A DNA stretch of 49,140 bases from Paenibacillus fonticola DSM 21315 (GTDB taxonomy: Bacteria; Bacillota; Bacilli; Paenibacillales; Paenibacillaceae), in contig NZ_KB907284.1 of assembly GCF_000381905.1 (NCBI RefSeq), positions 1-49,140 on the forward strand. The letters are read 5' to 3'. Numbering within the stretch: the stretch's first letter is position 1; each line of letters begins with the position of its first letter. Position numbers and translations under genes: made by a program. Below the pieces are notes generated by a model. It saw only the letters and a list, made by a program, of their open reading frames with translations, was not told the origin of the DNA and did no database searches. Below are positions 32,010 to 40,885 of the stretch, one piece after another.

Positions 32010-32034
32010 AGCCCTGCTCCCCCGGAGCGGGGCT
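32010..32034. terminator. Shared hairpin between convergent ypjB and yitT-like genes
   Basis: AGCCCTGCTCC (32010-32020), loop CCC, GGAGCGGGGCT (32024-32034), an 11-bp stem with one G-T pair. The T-poor flank on the + strand makes it imperfect as a classic terminator, but the convergent setting fits a bidirectional one. Confidence 0.6.
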
Positions 32035-32905
32035 AATCCTCTTTAAAGCCCTCTCCATGTACATCATGGACATCGCTGATTATGATAAAGGCCCGGGGGT
32101 CAACAGATCTGGCGATCCCGCGCAAGCGCCGGATCTCCTGCCTCGAAACAACGCAATATGCCACATGCTTGGATTGCTTGGAATAAGCACCGATTGCTGG
32201 AATCAAGGTTACCCCGCGATCCATCTCCTTCGTAATAATTTCCGCAATTTCAGGAGCAAAGTCGCTGATAATCGTAAATGCTCTGGCCGAATAGGCGCCT
32301 TCCTGAATGAAGTCGATGACCTTGGAAGCGATAAACACCGCAACCAGGGTATATAAAATATTTTCCTCCCGAATATAGAACAGAGAAAGACCAATAATGA
32401 TAATATCGAGGCTTAATATAACCTGTCCCATGCTCCAGCCATATTTACGGCCAAGTATTCGCGCGATGATATCCGATCCTCCGGTCGTGCCCCCGAAACG
32501 GAATACAATGCCGAGACCTGCTCCCAGCGTAACGCCGGCATAGAGGGAGGCCAGTATGTAGTCATGCTGCGTCGTAAATGGATTGATCCAACCGGTCCGG
32601 ATCAAATTTTCGAACAGCCATAGAAAGAAAGATAATGAAGCGATGCCCAGGCCTGTATATACAATCGAACGGTTTCCGAGGATTTTCCAGCCAAGCAGGA
32701 ACAGCGGTATGTTCAAGACCAGGTTGGATATGGACGGAGAGATGCCTAATGCATAGTTGAGGAGGATAGTTATTCCTGTAACCCCCCCTTCCATTAGTTG
32801 ATTCGGAATAATGAAATAGAGCAAACCAAAAGCGTAAATCGCCGTTCCCAGCATAATCGGCAGTATCGTTTTCACATAACCCGAAAGTTTGTTTATTTTC
32901 ATCAT
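32033..32905 (-). CDS. ypjC: YitT family membrane protein (YpjC-like)
   Basis: The only clear minus-strand gene. The 290-aa product has five or six N-terminal transmembrane helices (for example PIMLGTAIYAFGLLYFIIPN and GVTGITILLNYALG), the glycine-rich FRFGGTTGGSDIIARIL typical of YitT proteins, and a cytoplasmic DUF2179 domain from about residue 200. The start at 32905 (reading leftwards) is preferred because GAGGG precedes it; a start at 32965 has no ribosome site. In Bacillus a YitT paralogue, ypjC, sits between ypjB and ypjD, which supports the name. Transport substrate unknown. Confidence 0.88.
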   Translation of the reverse strand: MMKINKLSGYVKTILPIMLGTAIYAFGLLYFIIPNQLMEGGVTGITILLNYALGISPSISNLVLNIPLFLLGWKILGNRSIVYTGLGIASLSFFLWLFENLIRTGWINPFTTQHDYILASLYAGVTLGAGLGIVFRFGGTTGGSDIIARILGRKYGWSMGQVILSLDIIIIGLSLFYIREENILYTLVAVFIASKVIDFIQEGAYSARAFTIISDFAPEIAEIITKEMDRGVTLIPAIGAYSKQSKHVAYCVVSRQEIRRLRGIARSVDPRAFIIISDVHDVHGEGFKED

Positions 32906-33076
32906 AGATCCCTCGCCTGTTATCGAATAAGTAACCCAGTCGCTTTTATAGTTATCATTTTTCATTCAATCTATATAGTATACCTTTTTGTGCAGCGATA
33001 AAAAATGATTTGTTTTCAAAACGTCTTTACGTTAACATAGGGTTAAAACCTGAGTAAAGACGGGGAGGCACAGGCT

Positions 33077-33409
33077 TTGAAGGAGAAATCACTTTCGCAA
33101 ATGCAGCGGGAAGTGGACGAGTACATATCGCAGTTTAAGGAAGGCTACTTCAGCCCGCTCAGTATGCTTGCCCGGATGAGTGAGGAAGTCGGCGAACTTG
33201 CCCGGGAAGTAAACCACCGGTTTGGAGAGAAGCCGAAAAAGCCGGAGGAAGCTGATAATTCTATTGAACTGGAGCTAGGCGATATATTGTTCATTACGAT
33301 TTGCTTTGCCAATTCACTGGGCATTGATTTAACGGAAGCCCATAATAAGGTTATGCATAAATTTAATACCCGCGATGCTGATCGCTGGACTAAGAAGAAC
33401 ACCGATTAG
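33077..33409 (+). CDS. ypjD: MazG-like nucleotide pyrophosphohydrolase (YpjD)
   Basis: Small all-alpha NTP pyrophosphatase likely to clean up non-canonical nucleotides. The 110-aa product has the MazG metal-binding patterns MSEEVGELAREVNH (ExxE) and ELGDILFITICFANSLGIDL (ExxD). The TTG start at 33077 is supported by GGGGAGG at 33062-33068, 8 nt upstream. It stands at the same place in Bacillus, before dapB. Substrate specificity cannot be read from sequence. Confidence 0.92.
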   Translation: MKEKSLSQMQREVDEYISQFKEGYFSPLSMLARMSEEVGELAREVNHRFGEKPKKPEEADNSIELELGDILFITICFANSLGIDLTEAHNKVMHKFNTRDADRWTKKNTD

Positions 33410-33462
33410 CAAGCAGTATCATATGCTGTAGTAATATTTACCCACAGCTGGGGGGACGGCAT

Positions 33463-33993
33463 ATGCAGGGGGAACAACAGCTGAAGCGAGCTTTTCGAAG
33501 CATTTTGGATAATGATTTTGAAGGGGCGATTCACTGGTTTGAACAGGCTTTAGCCGAGGGACCTGACAATGCAGACATTCATTTTCGTCTGTCTATTACT
33601 TGCGCTCGAAGCGGCCGCCTGGGGCAAGCGATTCATCATGCCCGTCTGGCGGCAACGCTTGAGCCTGCGCATGGGGAATATAAATCTCATTATGACCGGC
33701 TGCAGTCCAGAGAGTTTACATTGATGGCCAAGAAGCAGCTTGAACAACCCGAAATGAACAGCGGGTTAGCCAAGTCCGCGGTGGTCTTGTTGGAACGGGC
33801 GGTTCACCTTGATCCGTTATCCGTATTTGCCCAGTTATGGCTTGCGATTGCTTACGGTGAATTACAGCAATATTCACGCGCCCTGCAGGCGGTTCAGGAG
33901 GCTTCCTTGCTTCCGCAGGACGACGTTATCGCGCAGCATCTATTAAAATTGGAACAACGATTCAAGTCTAAGATCAATCAATCATCATCCTAG
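33463..33993 (+). CDS. Tetratricopeptide-repeat protein
   Basis: A 176-aa soluble protein made of TPR-like helical pairs: residues about 13-60 (FEGAIHWFEQALAEGPDNAD, LGQAIHHARLAATLEPAHGE) and 95-145 (LLERAVHLDPLSVFAQLWLA, YSRALQAVQEASLLP). TPRs mediate protein contacts; no catalytic motif is visible. A GGGGGG ribosome site precedes the ATG. It lies between ypjD and dapB and may be co-transcribed with dapB, which starts about 20 nt after its stop. Function unknown. Confidence 0.85.
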   Translation: MQGEQQLKRAFRSILDNDFEGAIHWFEQALAEGPDNADIHFRLSITCARSGRLGQAIHHARLAATLEPAHGEYKSHYDRLQSREFTLMAKKQLEQPEMNSGLAKSAVVLLERAVHLDPLSVFAQLWLAIAYGELQQYSRALQAVQEASLLPQDDVIAQHLLKLEQRFKSKINQSSS

Positions 33994-34013
33994 GAAATGT
34001 GAGGTTAATGACA

Positions 34014-34817
34014 ATGACAGAACAAATAAGAGTAGCTGTTGCTGGAGCAGGCGGCAGAATGGGTAAAGAAGTAGTAAAGATGGTTCTCGAGGATCCCCAA
34101 TTGCGCCTTGTAGCAGCCGTTAATTTATCCGATGAAGGGATGGATGCCGGGACGCTCGTCGGTCTTCCAGCTTGCGGCGTAACACTTAGCAATGATTTGG
34201 AATTGGCTTTAGTGGAGGGCAAGCCTCAGGTGCTGGTCGATTTCACGACGCCGCAATCCGCATATTCCAACACTGTGGTAGCCATTAAGCAGGGAGTCCG
34301 TCCGGTGATTGGGACGACAGGCTTCACTCCGGAACAAATCGAGGATTTGGACAAGCAGTGCCAGGAGAGAGGAATCGGCGGATTGATTGCGCCAAACTTC
34401 TCCATCGGGGCTATCCTCATGATGAAATTCGCCGCACAGGCAGCCAAGTATTTTCCTCATCTCGAAATTATTGAATATCATGGCGATCAGAAGCTTGATG
34501 CCCCGTCAGGAACAGCGGTGAAGACAGCAGAATTAATCGCTATGAACCGCGAGGAGCTGCGGCAGGGCAATCCGCTTGAAGAAGAGACAATTGATGGATC
34601 GAGAGGCGGATATTATAACGGATTCCGGATTCACAGCGTGCGTCTTCCAGGTATATTTGCCCAGCAGGAGGTCATTTTTGGCGGGTTCGGGCAGACGCTG
34701 AAAATTCGCCATGATTCATATGAGCGTGCCGGCTACATGCCAGGAGTCAATCTGGCGATTAAGAAAGTAATGGAATATGAAGGCTTAATTTATGGTTTCG
34801 AGCATTTTGTAGATTAA
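34014..34817 (+). CDS. dapB: 4-hydroxy-tetrahydrodipicolinate reductase
   Basis: NAD(P)H reductase of the diaminopimelate/lysine pathway, also needed for peptidoglycan and dipicolinate of spores. The 267-aa product has the nucleotide-binding VAVAGAGGRMGKEV, VLVDFTTPQSAY, GTTGFTPEQ, the catalytic motif EIIEYHGDQKLDAPSGTA and FGGFGQTLKIRHDSYERAGY. Of the closely spaced starts, ATG at 34014 is best spaced from GAGG at 34001-34004; ATG at 34008 is also possible. Confidence 0.97.
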   Translation: MTEQIRVAVAGAGGRMGKEVVKMVLEDPQLRLVAAVNLSDEGMDAGTLVGLPACGVTLSNDLELALVEGKPQVLVDFTTPQSAYSNTVVAIKQGVRPVIGTTGFTPEQIEDLDKQCQERGIGGLIAPNFSIGAILMMKFAAQAAKYFPHLEIIEYHGDQKLDAPSGTAVKTAELIAMNREELRQGNPLEEETIDGSRGGYYNGFRIHSVRLPGIFAQQEVIFGGFGQTLKIRHDSYERAGYMPGVNLAIKKVMEYEGLIYGFEHFVD

Positions 34818-34879
34818 TTATATATAAGGTTTGTTCAAAAGCATCCAATTGTAACAAGCACGATAAGGAGATAGGGACC

Positions 34880-35302
34880 ATGATAAATATCGCATTTATT
34901 GCTCACGATCGTAAAAAAGAAGATATCGTTAATTTGGCAATCGCTTATGAGCATGTATTTAAGGACAAAAAACTGTATTCCACCGGAACGACAGGCATGC
35001 GCATTATGGAGAGCACAGAATTGAAAATTCACCGTTTTCTTTCGGGGCCTTTAGGCGGAGATCAGCAAATCGGTTCACTTATCGCTCAAAACGAAATGGA
35101 TCTCGTTATTTTTTTGCGCGATCCTCTGATGGCCCAGCCCCATGAGCCTGACATTACGGCACTGCTTCGCCTTTGTGACGTACATGGGATCCCTGTAGCA
35201 ACGAATATGGCCAGCGCCGAGATTTTAATCCGCGCCCTTGACCGTGGGGATTTTGCCTGGCGCGAGCTTGTGGAACAGAACAAACCGGGTTTAACGCAAT
35301 GA
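34880..35302 (+). CDS. mgsA: Methylglyoxal synthase
   Basis: Converts dihydroxyacetone phosphate to methylglyoxal, a bypass that relieves phosphosugar stress. The 140-aa product shows IAFIAHDRKKEDIV (catalytic Asp region), STGTTGMRI for phosphate binding, GPLGGDQQIGSLI and VIFLRDPL, all diagnostic. AAGGAGATAGG precedes the ATG. It overlaps bshB1 by 4 nt; pairing with bacillithiol genes makes sense, because bacillithiol is used in methylglyoxal detoxification. Confidence 0.97.
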   Translation: MINIAFIAHDRKKEDIVNLAIAYEHVFKDKKLYSTGTTGMRIMESTELKIHRFLSGPLGGDQQIGSLIAQNEMDLVIFLRDPLMAQPHEPDITALLRLCDVHGIPVATNMASAEILIRALDRGDFAWRELVEQNKPGLTQ

Positions 35303-36009
35303 GCAAGCTTGACATACTGATTATTGGGGCCCATGCAGACGATGCGGAGATTGGGATGTCCGGCACAATTGCCAAGCAGGTGGCTGCCGGACATAAGGTG
35401 GGCATCGTTGATCTGACTGAGGCCGAGCTGTCATCTAACGGCAATGTGAAGCTCCGGAAAGAAGAAGCGGCTGCCGCTTCCTCGGTGCTTGGGCTGTCGC
35501 ACCGGAGCAATCTCGGATTGCCTGACCGGGGACTGCAAGCAACTTCCGGCAACATCGCTGCTGTAACCGAAGTGATCCGGCTGCATGCGCCGAACATTGT
35601 GTTTGCTCCATATTGGGAGGATCGGCATCCGGATCATGTCGCGGCAAGCAAGCTTGTGGAAGAAGCCGTGTTTAATGCCAAGCTGCGCAGGTATATGCCG
35701 GATACGCCGTCCGTGCCGGCTCCCGAGCTATACTTTTATTTCATTAACGATTGGCGTACGCCAGATCTGTTAGTTGATGTCACGGAATTTTATGCGATTA
35801 AAGAACAGACGTTACTCTGTTATCGCTCTCAATTTGGACAGGCTGCACCAGGTGAAGACATTGCTCCGACGCCGTTGAATCAAGGTTATATCGAGCGGGT
35901 GAAAGCAAGGGATGCCTTGCTTGGGCAGCGAAAGCTCATTCCTTATGCCGAAGGCTTTGCAGTCAAGTCACCGTATTTGGTAGAACTATTCGGGTCCGCC
36001 AGCTCATAA
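35299..36009 (+). CDS. bshB1: Bacillithiol biosynthesis deacetylase BshB1
   Basis: Zinc deacetylase that removes acetyl from N-acetylglucosaminyl-malate in bacillithiol synthesis. The 236-aa product has the metal motif GAHADDAEIG (residues 10-19), the second histidine region DRHPDHVAASKLVEEA, and the LmbE/PIG-L family strand IVFAPYW. The start overlaps the mgsA stop (ATGA). It is followed by bshA, which makes its substrate; bshC, the last step, is not in this window. Confidence 0.93.
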   Translation: MSKLDILIIGAHADDAEIGMSGTIAKQVAAGHKVGIVDLTEAELSSNGNVKLRKEEAAAASSVLGLSHRSNLGLPDRGLQATSGNIAAVTEVIRLHAPNIVFAPYWEDRHPDHVAASKLVEEAVFNAKLRRYMPDTPSVPAPELYFYFINDWRTPDLLVDVTEFYAIKEQTLLCYRSQFGQAAPGEDIAPTPLNQGYIERVKARDALLGQRKLIPYAEGFAVKSPYLVELFGSASS

Positions 36010-36053
36010 GTTCAAATTGAAAGGTACTCAACAATGAAGGAGGCCCCAACTAT

Positions 36054-37214
36054 ATGGACCCATTTTTAAAAATAGGCATTACCTGTTATCCGTCGCTAGG
36101 CGGGTCTGGGGTTGTGGCTACCGAGCTGGGCAAGCTGTTGGCTGAGAAAGGCCATGAAGTGCATTTTATTTCGCACAGTGTCCCCTTTCGCCTCGGCAGT
36201 TACCATAAGAACATTTTTTATCATGAGGTGGAAGTCAGCGACTATTATGTATTCCGCTATCCGCCTTATGATTTGTCTTTAGCGACGAAGATGGCACAGG
36301 TTGCAAAACAGCAAGACTTGGATGTTTTGCATGTGCATTATGCGGTCCCTCACGCAGTTTGCGCTTTTTTGGCGAAGCAGATGGTGGGAGATAAGCTGAA
36401 AGTAGTCACTACGCTGCATGGAACGGACATCACAGTCCTTGCCCAGGATGAGTCGCTGAAAGACTTGATTCGGCTTGCGATCAATGAAAGTGATGCCGTA
36501 ACTTCAGTTTCGCGTGATTTGATGAGAGAAACCCGGGAAGTACTCGATATTACGCGAGATATTGAGCTAACCTATAATTTTGTAGATGAGCGGGTCTATT
36601 ACCCTCGTGATACGAAATCATGCCGCAGTGAATTTGCCGCACCGGGGGAGAAGGTGCTGATGCACATTTCCAACTTCCGCCCTGTAAAGCGGGTTGGCGA
36701 TGTCGTCGATATTTTTAAAATGGTGAATAAGGAAATTCCATCCCAGCTGTTGTTCGTTGGTGAAGGTCCGGATCTTCCTAAAATTCAATCGAAAGTGAAA
36801 GAATTAGGCATTGCCGACCGCGTTCACTTCCTAGGCAAACAAGATGATATAGCCCATGTTATTTCCATGGCGGATATTTTGCTGCTTCCTTCCGAGAAAG
36901 AAAGCTTCGGCCTCGTAGCCCTGGAAGCGATGGCCTGCGGCATACCTACGGTCGGATCGATCGCCGGAGGGATTCCCGAGCTGGTGGCTCAAGGAGAGAC
37001 CGGCTTCCTGGCTCCGATCGGCAATACGCGGCAAATGGCAGATGACACGCTGGCTATTCTTAAAGATGAGCAGCTGGCGCAAAACATGAAGAAAGCATGT
37101 ATCGCCCGGGCTAAAGGAGAGTTCAGCAGTGAGCTGATAACTACGCAGTATGAGAGCATTTATTACAAGGTGCTTGGGAGAAAAGTGCCGGCATTAAAGC
37201 CGCTTTGCGGATAA
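36054..37214 (+). CDS. bshA: N-acetyl-alpha-D-glucosaminyl L-malate synthase
   Basis: First bacillithiol enzyme, a GT-B retaining glycosyltransferase (GT4) joining UDP-GlcNAc and L-malate. The 386-aa product has the N-terminal ITCYPSLGGSGVVATELGK, TTLHGTDITVL, FVDERVYYP, NFRPVKRV and the donor-site segment KESFGLVALEAMACGIP. GAAGGAGG precedes the ATG. Contiguity with bshB1 confirms the pathway. Confidence 0.96.
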   Translation: MDPFLKIGITCYPSLGGSGVVATELGKLLAEKGHEVHFISHSVPFRLGSYHKNIFYHEVEVSDYYVFRYPPYDLSLATKMAQVAKQQDLDVLHVHYAVPHAVCAFLAKQMVGDKLKVVTTLHGTDITVLAQDESLKDLIRLAINESDAVTSVSRDLMRETREVLDITRDIELTYNFVDERVYYPRDTKSCRSEFAAPGEKVLMHISNFRPVKRVGDVVDIFKMVNKEIPSQLLFVGEGPDLPKIQSKVKELGIADRVHFLGKQDDIAHVISMADILLLPSEKESFGLVALEAMACGIPTVGSIAGGIPELVAQGETGFLAPIGNTRQMADDTLAILKDEQLAQNMKKACIARAKGEFSSELITTQYESIYYKVLGRKVPALKPLCG

Positions 37215-37428
37215 AGACCGCTGCGGACGCTGGCTATGCTGTCATGCCCGTTGACCACCGTCATGTGACGCCGACCACCGCCCGCTGGGTGCTTCGCGTG
37301 GTGCAACTGATTGGTGATTCGACGATTGCATTGTGCAAGTCAGCGCGGAGCCGGCGCAGGCTACCCTCATACAGCGCAGCATCGCGCGCTGGGGTAAAGA
37401 AGAGAGGTCTTCTCGGAGGTTGTGAACG
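37215..37428. other. 214-bp spacer between bshA and cca, no feature supported
   Basis: GC-rich spacer. A short + frame beginning inside bshA at 37205 crosses it but has Arg-rich, low-quality composition and no ribosome site. A GGAGG at 37415-37419 belongs to cca. No terminator or promoter was convincing. Confidence 0.5.
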
Positions 37429-38754
37429 ATGAATGAATGGAAGCAAGTAGACCCCCTGATGCTGCATCAGGGGGAAAAGGTGCTTAAAGCATTGCTGGAG
37501 TCGGGGCACAGCGCCTATTTCGTCGGAGGCTGCGTGCGGGATGAGCTGATGGGGCGTCCGGTTCATGATATGGATATCGCTACTTCCGCAAAGCCGGAAG
37601 CGGTGATGGAATTGTTTGAGCGTACGATCCCGACAGGATTACAGCATGGAACGGTAACGGTGCTGATGGAGGATATTCCTTTTGAAGTGACAACCTTCCG
37701 CAGAGAATCGCAATATGAGGATCACAGGCGTCCAGCCGCTGTCGAATTTGTGGACGGGATTATCGAGGACTTGCAGCGGCGGGATTTTACGATGAATGCG
37801 ATAGCGCGCAGCTTGGACGGGCGATTGACCGACCCTTTTCACGGGGAGGCGGATATTCGCGGCGGCGTTGTTCGCTGCGTTGGCAAGGCTGAGGAGCGTT
37901 TTGAGGAGGATGCTCTGCGGATGGTCCGGGCGGTCCGCTTTGCGTCGGTATTTGGCTTTCGGCCGGTGAAAAGTTTGTGGAGGGCGTTAATTAAAGGAAG
38001 AGACAAGCTGTCATTCGTCGCGATGGAGCGGATCCGGGCTGAGCTGGAGCGGGTGGTGCTAGGGCCCGATCCGCTGCGGGGCATGGAACTGCTGCGCAGA
38101 AGCCAGCTGCTGCATTATGCCAAGGTTCCGTTGAACGAGGCAAACACTGCTCCAAAGCAGAGGCTGGAACGGCTAGCGGTGCTCCCTCATTTGGCAGCTG
38201 AGCCCGGGGAGCTGCGCTGGTCTATGCTGCTGCAAGGACTGGGTGTTTCAGGAGGCGAGGCGGCGGCCAAAATGAAGCAATGGACATTTCCCAATCATAT
38301 GGCCCAGGCAGCAGCCCGAATCATTTTGTTTGACGAAGCCTGGTGTGAAGCAAGAGGTGCCTCCTCTAAAACGGGGACGGACCGGCTGCGCCAAAGCTGG
38401 ATCGAGCTGCAAATTTTGTTCGGCAAAACGACGGCAGAGCTGTGGCTGCGCCGGCAGCATCAATGGCTGGCTTCCCAGCATGGGGACCGGAGTGCGGATT
38501 TGCCTCGTCTGCAAGAGCTGGGACGGGAGTTGGAGCAGGAGCAGAAGTGGTTCCTTGAAGTACCTGTTCAACATTTGCAGGATTTGGCTATCCGGGGCAA
38601 CGATGTGCTGGTTGTGTCTGAGAAGAAGGGCGGGCCTTGGCTCGGCGAGCTGATGAAACACATACTGCTGCTCGTTGCCAATCAAGAGCTGCCCAATGAA
38701 AAGGAGCCCTTGCTCGAATATGTGAAAGCTGTGGTGAAACATAATGAGTCATAG
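37429..38754 (+). CDS. cca: CCA tRNA nucleotidyltransferase
   Basis: Adds or repairs the 3'-CCA end of tRNAs. The 441-aa product has the class II nucleotidyltransferase head YFVGGCVRDELMGRPVHDMD with the DxD motif, then the neck RRDFTMNAIARSLDGRLTDP, EERFEEDALRMVRAVRFASV and PLRGMELL. The C-terminal half is more variable. GGAGG is 9 nt before the ATG. It overlaps birA by 11 nt, as in Bacillus. Confidence 0.95.
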   Translation: MNEWKQVDPLMLHQGEKVLKALLESGHSAYFVGGCVRDELMGRPVHDMDIATSAKPEAVMELFERTIPTGLQHGTVTVLMEDIPFEVTTFRRESQYEDHRRPAAVEFVDGIIEDLQRRDFTMNAIARSLDGRLTDPFHGEADIRGGVVRCVGKAEERFEEDALRMVRAVRFASVFGFRPVKSLWRALIKGRDKLSFVAMERIRAELERVVLGPDPLRGMELLRRSQLLHYAKVPLNEANTAPKQRLERLAVLPHLAAEPGELRWSMLLQGLGVSGGEAAAKMKQWTFPNHMAQAAARIILFDEAWCEARGASSKTGTDRLRQSWIELQILFGKTTAELWLRRQHQWLASQHGDRSADLPRLQELGRELEQEQKWFLEVPVQHLQDLAIRGNDVLVVSEKKGGPWLGELMKHILLLVANQELPNEKEPLLEYVKAVVKHNES

Positions 38755-39730
38755 TCGTTTGCTGGATATGCTTCTGTCCCGTCCGGGAGAATTTATTTCC
38801 GGAGAAGAAATAAGCCGGAAATTGTCGATTAGCCGTACAGCGGTATGGAAACAAATAAATAAACTGCGCGAGGAAGGCTATGAATTTGAGGCGGTATCGC
38901 GCAAAGGCTACCGTCTTGTCAGCAAGCCTGAGCGGCTGGAATACAGCGCTTTGCTTCATGCATTGGATACGGCATCTTTCGGGCAGACGGTGAAGTTGCT
39001 GGAAGTGACGACCTCGACACAGGAAGAGGTCCGCCTGCTTGCTGAGCAGGGAGCGGCGGAGGGGACGCTTGTTATTGCCGAGGAACAGACGATCGGCCGC
39101 GGCCGGCAGGGGCGAAAATGGCATTCGCCGCCAGGCAAGGGAATATGGATGAGTTTGCTGCTCCGCCCGAAGCTGCCGTTATCAGCAGCGCCCCAGCTTA
39201 CCTTGTTGACGGCTGTCGCCGTATGCCGGGCCGTGCGGGCCGTAACGGGAGTTAACGCAGGAATTAAATGGCCTAACGACTTGCTTGTCGATGGCCGCAA
39301 AGTATGCGGGATTTTGCTTGAATCGGTCGGCGAGGATGAAATGATCCGTTATTGTATTGCTGGAATTGGCATTGACGTTAACCTGGAAGAGGAGGATCTC
39401 CCTTCCGAATTAGTGCCGATTGCGACCTCACTAAAAATGGAAAGCGGGAAAAAGGCCGATCGGGCCGTGCTGATCGGTGCGGTTATGAAGGAAATGGAGA
39501 AGCTTTACGAACTGTATATGGAAGAGGGCTTTTCCCCTATCGGGCATTTATGGGAAGCACAGTCGATAACGACTGGACGGTTTATTACCGTAAAGACCGC
39601 TCAAGGGGAAATCAGCGGCCGGGCAATTGGCCTGGATGCAACGGGCGGACTCCTTCTCATCGGGGTGGATAACCAGCCCACCACAATTTTCTCTGGTGAA
39701 GTGCAGTTTGACGGGTGTAATTCGCAATAA
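38744..39730 (+). CDS. birA: Biotin-[acetyl-CoA-carboxylase] ligase / biotin operon repressor
   Basis: Bifunctional BirA. Residues about 1-65 form a winged helix (ISGEEISRKLSISRTAVWKQ then INKLREEGY), so it should repress biotin genes as well as biotinylate carboxylase. The catalytic domain has the biotinyl-AMP loop GRGRQGRKWHSPPGKGIW, KWPNDLLVDGRKVCGILLE and a small C-terminal SH3-like domain. The 328-aa length matches the bifunctional class. No biotin operon is in the window. Confidence 0.95.
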   Translation: MSHSRLLDMLLSRPGEFISGEEISRKLSISRTAVWKQINKLREEGYEFEAVSRKGYRLVSKPERLEYSALLHALDTASFGQTVKLLEVTTSTQEEVRLLAEQGAAEGTLVIAEEQTIGRGRQGRKWHSPPGKGIWMSLLLRPKLPLSAAPQLTLLTAVAVCRAVRAVTGVNAGIKWPNDLLVDGRKVCGILLESVGEDEMIRYCIAGIGIDVNLEEEDLPSELVPIATSLKMESGKKADRAVLIGAVMKEMEKLYELYMEEGFSPIGHLWEAQSITTGRFITVKTAQGEISGRAIGLDATGGLLLIGVDNQPTTIFSGEVQFDGCNSQ

Positions 39731-39734
39731 ATTT

Positions 39735-39743
39735 TGTTATACT
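39735..39743 (+). promoter_or_regulatory. Extended -10 promoter upstream of panB
   Basis: TGTTATACT fits an extended -10 with one mismatch; the -35 is not clear. The start near 39750 would give a leader of about 265 nt before panB. Confidence 0.5.
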
Positions 39744-39861
39744 GTCCACATGAGGCGGCATCATCGCTTGAGCTGCACTCATGGGGACTTATCATCTTGT
39801 ATTACAGAATAGCTGTATTGGCCGATTTTGTCGGCTACGTTGGATTCTGCTCTGAGCCGGG

Positions 39862-39923
39862 AAGGACCGAGACAGAAGGGACGAACGAAAGAAAGCAATT
39901 CTTCTTTGGATTCGGACCTTTTT
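39862..39923 (+). terminator. Terminator-like structure in the panB leader (possible attenuator)
   Basis: AAGGACCGA (39862-39870) pairs with TCGGACCTT (39912-39920) with one central A-A mismatch. An inner AAAGAA/TTCTTT stem is possible, and T residues follow at 39919-39923. A second weaker A/T-rich stem lies at 39931-39954 (CGAC with GTCG). Placed after a promoter and before panB, it could attenuate pan transcription or end a short RNA. Confidence 0.5.
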
Positions 39924-40015
39924 AGCGCTTCGACGATAAAAGGTTTTTTTGTCGTTCAGGCAAAATGTTCGGTTACATCCTTCTGCAGGAATGTAAACCA
40001 AAGGAGATGAAGGTA

Positions 40016-40885
40016 ATGACGTCCAAACATGCGTTAAACATCGTTAAAATGAAAAAAATGAAACAGGATAACATCCCGATCACGATGATCACCGCCTATG
40101 ATTATCCTTCTGCTAGTCTGGCGGAGGAGGCAGGGATCGATATCATTCTTGTCGGAGATTCTCTTGGCAATGTGGTGTTGGGCTATGACACGACGATACC
40201 GGTTACGGTGGATGACATGGTTTACCACTCCCGGGCTGTAGCCCGCGGGGCAGGGCATACTTTTATCGTAACGGACCTGCCGTTCATGACTTATCATGGC
40301 AGCGCCGATGAGACGCTTCGCCAGGTGAGGAGAATAATGCAGGAGGGCCATGCCCATGCAGTAAAACTGGAGGGTGGCGCCGAAATTGCTTCTACGGTCC
40401 AAACGATCGTCCAGGCGGGAGTGCCTGTTCTCGGTCATATCGGTTTGACACCACAATCCGTTAACCAAATCGGCGGATACCGCATTCAGGGCAAGGATGA
40501 GCACGATGCGCGGCGGCTGCTGGAGGATGCCAAAGCACTAGAGCAGGCGGGGGCATTCGCCATAGTTCTTGAACTGGTGACCGAAGAGGCAGCGGCGGCG
40601 ATTTCAAGGGAGCTTACGATCCCGACGATCGGCATTGGTGCAGGCCGGGGCTGTGACGGACAAGTGCTTGTCTTCCATGACGTGCTGAAATACACATCGG
40701 AATACCGTGAGAAAAAATTTGTGAAAACTTATGCCGATCTCGGAGAACAAATCCGCAGCGGCATTTCAACATATGTGCAAGAAGTGAAGACGCGGGCCTT
40801 TCCTGCGGAGCAGCATGTTTTTACAGCGGATGAGAAGCTGCTTGGCAGCTTGTATGGAAAAGGGAAGGTGGATTCGCAGTCATGA
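40016..40885 (+). CDS. panB: 3-methyl-2-oxobutanoate hydroxymethyltransferase
   Basis: Ketopantoate hydroxymethyltransferase, first step of pantothenate synthesis. The 289-aa barrel has MITAYDYPSASLAEEAGIDI, GDSLGNVVLGYDTTIPVTVD (metal site), AVKLEGG, HIGLTPQSVNQIGGYR and PTIGIGAGRGCDGQVLVFHD. The ATG at 40016 is chosen because AAGGAG at 40001-40006 is 9 nt away; ATG at 40007 abuts it. The gene overlaps panC by 4 nt. Confidence 0.96.
   Translation: MTSKHALNIVKMKKMKQDNIPITMITAYDYPSASLAEEAGIDIILVGDSLGNVVLGYDTTIPVTVDDMVYHSRAVARGAGHTFIVTDLPFMTYHGSADETLRQVRRIMQEGHAHAVKLEGGAEIASTVQTIVQAGVPVLGHIGLTPQSVNQIGGYRIQGKDEHDARRLLEDAKALEQAGAFAIVLELVTEEAAAAISRELTIPTIGIGAGRGCDGQVLVFHDVLKYTSEYREKKFVKTYADLGEQIRSGISTYVQEVKTRAFPAEQHVFTADEKLLGSLYGKGKVDSQS

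Noticed and set aside
37205..37432. A 75-codon + frame between bshA and cca
   Set aside because: It starts inside bshA, has no ribosome site, is Arg-rich and overlaps the cca start; no support as a gene.
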